A stretch of 64,000 bases of DNA, from positions 5,345,679 to 5,409,678 of the forward strand of contig JAGGNK010010337.1 in assembly GCA_017590115.1 (NCBI GenBank). The letters run 5' to 3'. Under the pieces are notes generated by a model. The model had not been told where the DNA came from, did no database searches, and saw only the letters and a list, made by a program, of their open reading frames with translations. Position numbers and translations under genes: made by a program. This document shows positions 58,921-64,000 of this stretch, piece by piece. Source of the stretch: Montifringilla adamsi. Its lineage: Eukaryota; Chordata; Aves; Passeriformes; Passeridae. Each line of letters opens with the position of its first letter. Within the stretch, counting starts at the first letter, position 1.

Positions 58921-60405
58921 CTTCCCCTGCTCTCCTCACCAAGAAATGTTGAGGGGAGGAAATGCCTCTGGCTCTCCTGGCAGCAGTGCCCCCCTGCCCT
59001 TGTGGTGTCAAACAAGATACCAAAAAGCACGAATACCACAGTAACCAGAACAAAGGCCATCTCAGCAAGGAGATGCTTTTACCTCCAGGGCAGAGGTGAT
59101 GCCTGGGTTCAACTTCCTGCCTGTTTCCAGGGACTTTGCCCCCATGGGGGAAGCTGACCCAACATGGAGCCTCTGAGGTCTCTAATGCAACCCAGTGGAA
59201 AGATGACAGCACATAACATTTGCAGATCCCTTCACCTGCCCTGCAGTCACTGCTGGACAAAAATATCAATACAGAAGCAGATCAGGGTAAGGACACTACC
59301 TGGTATGCTGCCAATTACAGCAGCTAGCAGTGGGGAAGGATGTTTCCTATTTGGGCTCTTTCAGATTGGAAAACTCTACAAAGTTCAGCTCAGACAGTCC
59401 GATCAAGATTGTAGGGACTGTTTGTTCCCAGGTTTGGCAGGGTCGTGAATGATGCATGAGTAACAGCATCCCCGAATTAGTGTAATATGCTGTACCAGGT
59501 TAGAAAGCATTCTCTAGTTCTGTTTCTCCTCTTCGTGTGTGTGTATTTCTCTTTAAAGGAGAAGGGAAAGAGCTGAAAACATTGAAGTTGTGTTTTTGTT
59601 GGTTGGGGCACTGATGAACCCTGTTCCGATTGGGCTGGTTATGAATCACTGGAGAGCCATATCCACACCAAACAGCGCTGCAGCCAACCTGATGTCTGCT
59701 TGGCAGTCATACTGAGCAAAAGCTTCTTAATTATTGGGTTTTTTTGCTGTCTGAATCCTAGTGGAATAAAGAGAAATGAACAATCTACCTTTGAATTTAG
59801 GAGACTGGGTGCATAGGATGGGGGGTGTGTGTGTGCGCCCACATTTGTACACATGTACTAACACATACGTGGTTTGCTCTTACTCTTGGGATAAAGGAGA
59901 AACCTCCCTCACTGATTTTATTTGCCTTTGTCTATCTAACTCCCTTTCTTCCCTTCCATGGCTGATTTTGTTTGGGGCATTTGCAACATGCCCATCTCAT
60001 CCCAGCCATTAGGAATGGTGTTTTCCTTACTGTGACCACAAAGGATATCACCTTTCCTCCTGTGGCATATTCCCCCCAGGGCTGCTGTACCCAGGACCTG
60101 CTCTGCCACTCCCCAGCCACCACCTCTGCCCATTCTTTGGGAGAGAGAGTCTTCATCCACATGGCTCCAGCACCTGTCTTCTGCCCCAAGCATTTCTCCC
60201 ACTCCCACAGAAGCACTGACACCCTCCCTGAAATCCTGGGTTTAGCCCCTTCTCCTCTGACTCATGCTTTTTCCAGAAAGGGATGCCTTGAAATCCCCCT
60301 CCTCTTCCCCCTTTCCTCCAGGGCTTGCGGAAGCCAGCAGAAAGGTGCCACTGGAGGATGCTGAGCCTCAGCTCTGGCCAGCACTGCCACTGCTTTTTCC
60401 CACAG

Positions 60406-60482
60406 GACCCTCTTGGCAAGGGGGAAGTCACTGGCGCCGAAGGCCGCGGAGCAGAGCGACACCGGGATCTCGGACCGGTGTG
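60406..60482 (+). other. Exon-like, CpG-rich 77-nt module
   Basis: A strong acceptor (tgctttttcccacag, ending 60405) and a good donor (GTGTG/GTAAGAG, at 60482/60483) bracket 77 nt with seven or eight CpG, much denser than the surroundings. All three + frames were not tested exhaustively, but the frame beginning at 60406 is open (DPLGKGEVTG...). A second strong acceptor (ctcttccccctttcctccag) lies at about 60301-60320. The peptide matches nothing I know, and not MRPL23, a downstream neighbour of IGF2. It could be an exon of an unannotated transcript or chance. Confidence 0.25.
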
Positions 60483-60539
60483 GTAAGAGAGAGCTCTCTC
60501 CCACTGGGTAACCCGGCAGCAACTGCTATTTCAGTAAAC

Positions 60540-63500
60540 ATATCATTTTGTGCTCAGTAAACACACATTCCAGAGGAATGCTCTCATTGTTTTTTTGCTC
60601 TGTAATGCATTAATGAAGAAATAAAGTTTAGGTTGTGTAATGGTGACAGCTTGAAGTCATTTTGCCTAGTGTTATTTCTCAGCAAAGGCTCAGCTCTCCC
60701 TGGAATGGGAGAAAGAAAAGACAACCAGATTTTACTTCAAACTCACCAACATGTGCAGAAAAACAATCAAAAAACAACAGCAATTAACTCACTTCCACAT
60801 GCCCCAATAAAACTACCTCTCTCAATCACTGCGAGCTTTGTCATGTATGGGGTTGTTTATGGAGGAGACAATACAAAGTGGGTTTATACAAGGCTCTTGT
60901 TTTAATTTTTGTTTTATATCCACTGGAACCCTCAAGTAGTGAATTCATTTCCTGATATAGTAAACATTTCTGATGGCCAGGATTCTTTCTCTTTTCCCAA
61001 ATGAGCACAAACTCCTGGTCTAACTCACCAGCAGTGCAGTCTATACAAACAGACCCATCAGCTAAATTTTCAAAGAATGCATCTTAAGCACACAAGCTAG
61101 GAAAATAAACAAACAGCAACGCCTTCATGAGAGCCCAGCAAACTCTGCTGCAAGTGGGAAGCTTTTCTTCCCCCAAATTGCTTGAGTCCTCAACTGCATG
61201 TGGAAAAGCTATCAGCTTTTCCCCATTACTACAGAAAACAACCTTGTCCTCGTAGCTGCACACCGATGAGTGCCGGCTCACTGCTACATGATCTCCACAG
61301 CCCCTCTGATTTGTGACCCTATTTGCACTATGCAAATGTCTTCTGACAGCTCTCTTTTCCTGTCATTAAAACAAACAATGGCCCCTGAAACCAAAAAGGA
61401 AATCAGTAACAGGCGAAACTCTTTTTCTCTCTTTTTCTTTGCTCTTTTTTTTTTTTTTACTTTTTAATATTTTTTTCTGGGTCTGGAACTAACTGTTAGT
61501 AATTATCCTGAAATATCCACAAACCTTTCTTCTCCCAAACTGTTTTACTCATCCTAATGGCCAGCCCAGCATACCTAATATAATTGCACTTCCAAAAGAC
61601 CTAAAATGAAAAAAACCCAAAACAATGATCAAACAGGTAGAAAAAATACCTCCTGTCTTTTTTTGGGTTTACATATCTATTCATACACGTATGGAAAAAA
61701 AAATATATTACTAATTTGAGAAGCATTAAAAATAGATCTTAGTGTATGAAGCAATGAGAAATAAGAAGGTATTTAGGACTGGGGGAGGAGGTTCTCAGGG
61801 AAGAAGACACACCTTTCTCTTTAGTCATCTCTCTATTTTCCAGAATATCCATCCTGTCCTACACTCTACATCCAGCCCCAAAATGTTCATTGTTGATGGC
61901 CAATAGCAGGTAGAGGACACCTGATTCCACTCCTCCCAGTACACAGATGCTCTGCTTTTGATTTCAGTGGGAAAAGTCTACATTCAGAGACTTCAGCATA
62001 CTTACACACTCCTGGGATTTGTTTCTTTGTCTTTTAAATAATACGATATACATAATCCTAAACTGGGCCAGTTTCCCACCCCATCACACAAGCTTTGTGC
62101 CTGTAGGGCTCAGCTGAAGTCAATGGTGTTAATGTTGACATAAAATCATGGTGACCAAGTGGGAAATTAGGCCCGTAATACTTGATTGTCTTTTGCAAAA
62201 ATTTTCTAAATGGTCTTAATGGTTTTGTTTGTGGTATGTGTTGCTCACTCCTGATTGTACTTCTGCCAAGTTGTACTTTTAACTATAAACACTGGCCTCT
62301 CAGAAAATTTGAAGTAAAGCAAACCAGAAAAGATGTTCAAAATAATGCTACAACCTAATTTAATTTATCCCTTGGTAATTGCATTTGTAGATAATGAACA
62401 ACGCAAACAAAACAGAACCCAAGCCCTTCCAGCCTTGCAATTGCTTTCACATGTGGGCACAGCAGTTACAGCCAGCATATGGTTAAGTCTGTCTGCATCA
62501 GAAGTGTTTGGAAGATGGGGGGCAATTTGAGGTGACTCCAGCCTTGGATCTCTGCTTGTAGGTGCCACCTATAGAACATTATCACATCTGCCCACCTTGG
62601 TGAGCCCACCCAGTCAGAACTTCATTTTTTCTGCAATCCCCATCCTTAATTCTTCCAGTATCAATCGATCTACTCCACATGTCAATCCCGGAGGAAATAT
62701 AGCTGGGTGACTGCTTGCCAAATTCAATTAACCATGCAATTGTAGTCCTGTCTCCTGGCCCTGTTCCAGTAAGATATTTGCATGCTCTCTTGATTTTAAT
62801 CTCATGATGTGCTCCAAGTAAATCCTGTTGAATTTAGGCCGCTGTTTGCAAATGCTACAGGAACTTTACAGATGTGTTTGACATGCCGTTATTACGTGAA
62901 TGGTTTCTTTGGCTGTTTCTCAGTCTTTGGGCTTGTTGTAAACTATGCTGCCTGACTGCAGTTCAACTATTTGTTGTTGCCTTTTTTTTTTTTTTTTGTT
63001 AATTTTCATTTGTACTCTTCTTGATGAGTTTCTGCGTGTGTCCCTGTTTACCTCCGTCACGAGGCAGAGCTTCTCTGCTTTGATTCGAGGAGTCTGGAAC
63101 CCACAAGCAGCACTCAAAACCAGCTATGCAAACCCCTCACTGCACAGATTTGCACAAGTGTTTGTCCCACAGTTCACATTTACACTAGTATCTGCAACGT
63201 GTCCCCATCCTCTGAATATTTCAGCAAGTGTTGTTGTACCTGCCTGAGCGCTTGCCAGAAGAAATCAGTTGGAGAATCACTGCTGGTGCCAAAATAAACT
63301 CATGGTTTTTATTTGAGGGAGGACTTGTAAATAGTATTTTTCTAGCATTCACCCATTTCTAAGTGGAACTCCCTGTATGATGAATGCTGTTTACAGCGCA
63401 GCTCTGTTGTGAAACAGGGAAAAAAAAAAAGGCAGATTCTTGCACTTGCTGGCAGCACGCCAATGCAGTGGAGGAAGATACATCCCCTCCTGCTGTCACT

Positions 63501-64000
63501 CCATTTCTTGCCCCATTTCTTGCTCTGCTTCACACTCAAAGCCCACATGGATACACAGGATTTTTATGCTCTGGGAATGGCAAATTTTAAGAAAGATGAA
63601 TGGGGAAGTCCTAATCTGGGTGGAGAAATTTTGGTATTTTCTCTATAAGCCTGGCCCTGTTTTCACCACTTAAAGAGCCATTAAAGGAGGTTGTACACCC
63701 TGCAAGGAATGATAAGCCAAGTCAAAGACAGGAAAAGCTCCTCCTTAAGTAAGGGAAATGCAGGTATCAGATGAATTTCTGAAAAGCATCTCTTCCTAGG
63801 TCAGCAATGGAGCTGCAGTGCCAGGAGGGGCTCAGGAGTGGGTCAGAACCTGGTTCAGCACAGGAGGAAAGCAGGCCAGAGAGCCAGAAGCCCCATCTCC
63901 ACCACTTTGTCTCTCCAGGTAATTGTGGATTCTTCTACACACACCAAGAAACCCACACTTTGCAGTGATGAAATCACACATTTCTCCCACAAGTAAAAAT
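60540..64000. other. Intergenic DNA to window end, no gene recognised
   Basis: AT-rich unique sequence with short open frames only, T-runs near 61447-61459 and 62982-62998, and the repeat-like remnant at 62062-62175. A gtttgcaaatgc word (forkhead/octamer-like) lies near 62844-62855. No coding exon, RNA gene or CR1 copy was recognised. Confidence 0.6.
62062..62175. repeat. Possible ancient interspersed repeat remnant
   Basis: The words actgggccagtttcccaccc, gctgaagtcaatggtgttaa and gggaaattaggccc, in this order, are reminiscent of an old family seen widely in reptile and bird genomes with a gaagtcaatgg core and ggccc ends. I cannot name the family with certainty. A search of an amniote repeat library would decide. 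Confidence 0.35.

Noticed and set aside
59100..59140. Another MIR-like start (gcctgggttcaacttcctgc)
   Set aside because: Only the tRNA-like words match; the core sequence that should follow is absent.
25300..64000. H19 or miR-675 equivalent
   Set aside because: No hairpin or exon layout resembling H19 was recognisable; absence from birds is the general expectation. A non-homologous RNA is not ruled out.
1..64000. CRISPR arrays, bacterial operons, integrases or other prokaryotic features
   Set aside because: The sequence is clearly a vertebrate genome with spliced IGF2 and CR1 LINEs; no such features exist.

Overview
This is a 64 kb piece of a vertebrate nuclear genome, almost certainly avian. 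It holds one confidently recognisable protein-coding gene, IGF2 (pro-insulin-like growth factor II), on the + strand. The mature peptide starts YGTAETL and has a C-domain [12 protein letters not shown], which is the bird form. The recognisable interspersed repeats are CR1 LINE fragments and very old MIR/CORE-SINE remnants; no L1 or Alu was seen. A passerine or other neoavian is plausible, but the species cannot be read from the sequence.

Layout. 1-6,000 is 5' flank with no recognisable gene. 6,050-8,110 is a CpG island holding the IGF2 promoter: a G-run tract, two inverted CCAAT boxes and two tandem TATAAAAG boxes. After it comes a purine-rich leader exon ending at a donor at 7649/7650. Intron 1 is 7,530 bp and carries a MIR-like SINE. 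Exon 2 (15180-15342), exon 3 (22070-22236) and exon 4 (from 22685) encode the usual 187-residue preproprotein, with the stop at 22925-22927. The long 3'UTR runs to about 25.1-25.3 kb and has several AATAAA signals, a polypurine tract and an AU-rich nonamer.

From 25.3 kb to the end, about 39 kb, there is no recognisable coding gene. In mammals this interval downstream of IGF2 holds H19, the imprinting control region and shared enhancers; nothing resembling H19 was recognised here. The interval contains two internally deleted CR1 copies, a CR1 tail, a small intergenic CpG island (about 30.8-31.1 kb), shorter CpG-rich patches (55.2 and 60.45 kb), an exon-like module at 60406-60482, and AT-rich stretches with clustered transcription-factor-like motifs that may be enhancers. 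Insulin (INS), which neighbours IGF2 in other vertebrates, is not in the window.

The most interesting reading is that the leader exon is not purely untranslated. Its first ATG (7545) lies in an open frame that splices in phase to exon 2. This predicts a 38-residue N-terminal extension ahead of the normal signal peptide and a 225-residue precursor, comparable in layout to the extended mammalian IGF2 isoform. Nearly all other short open frames look like chance and are not listed.
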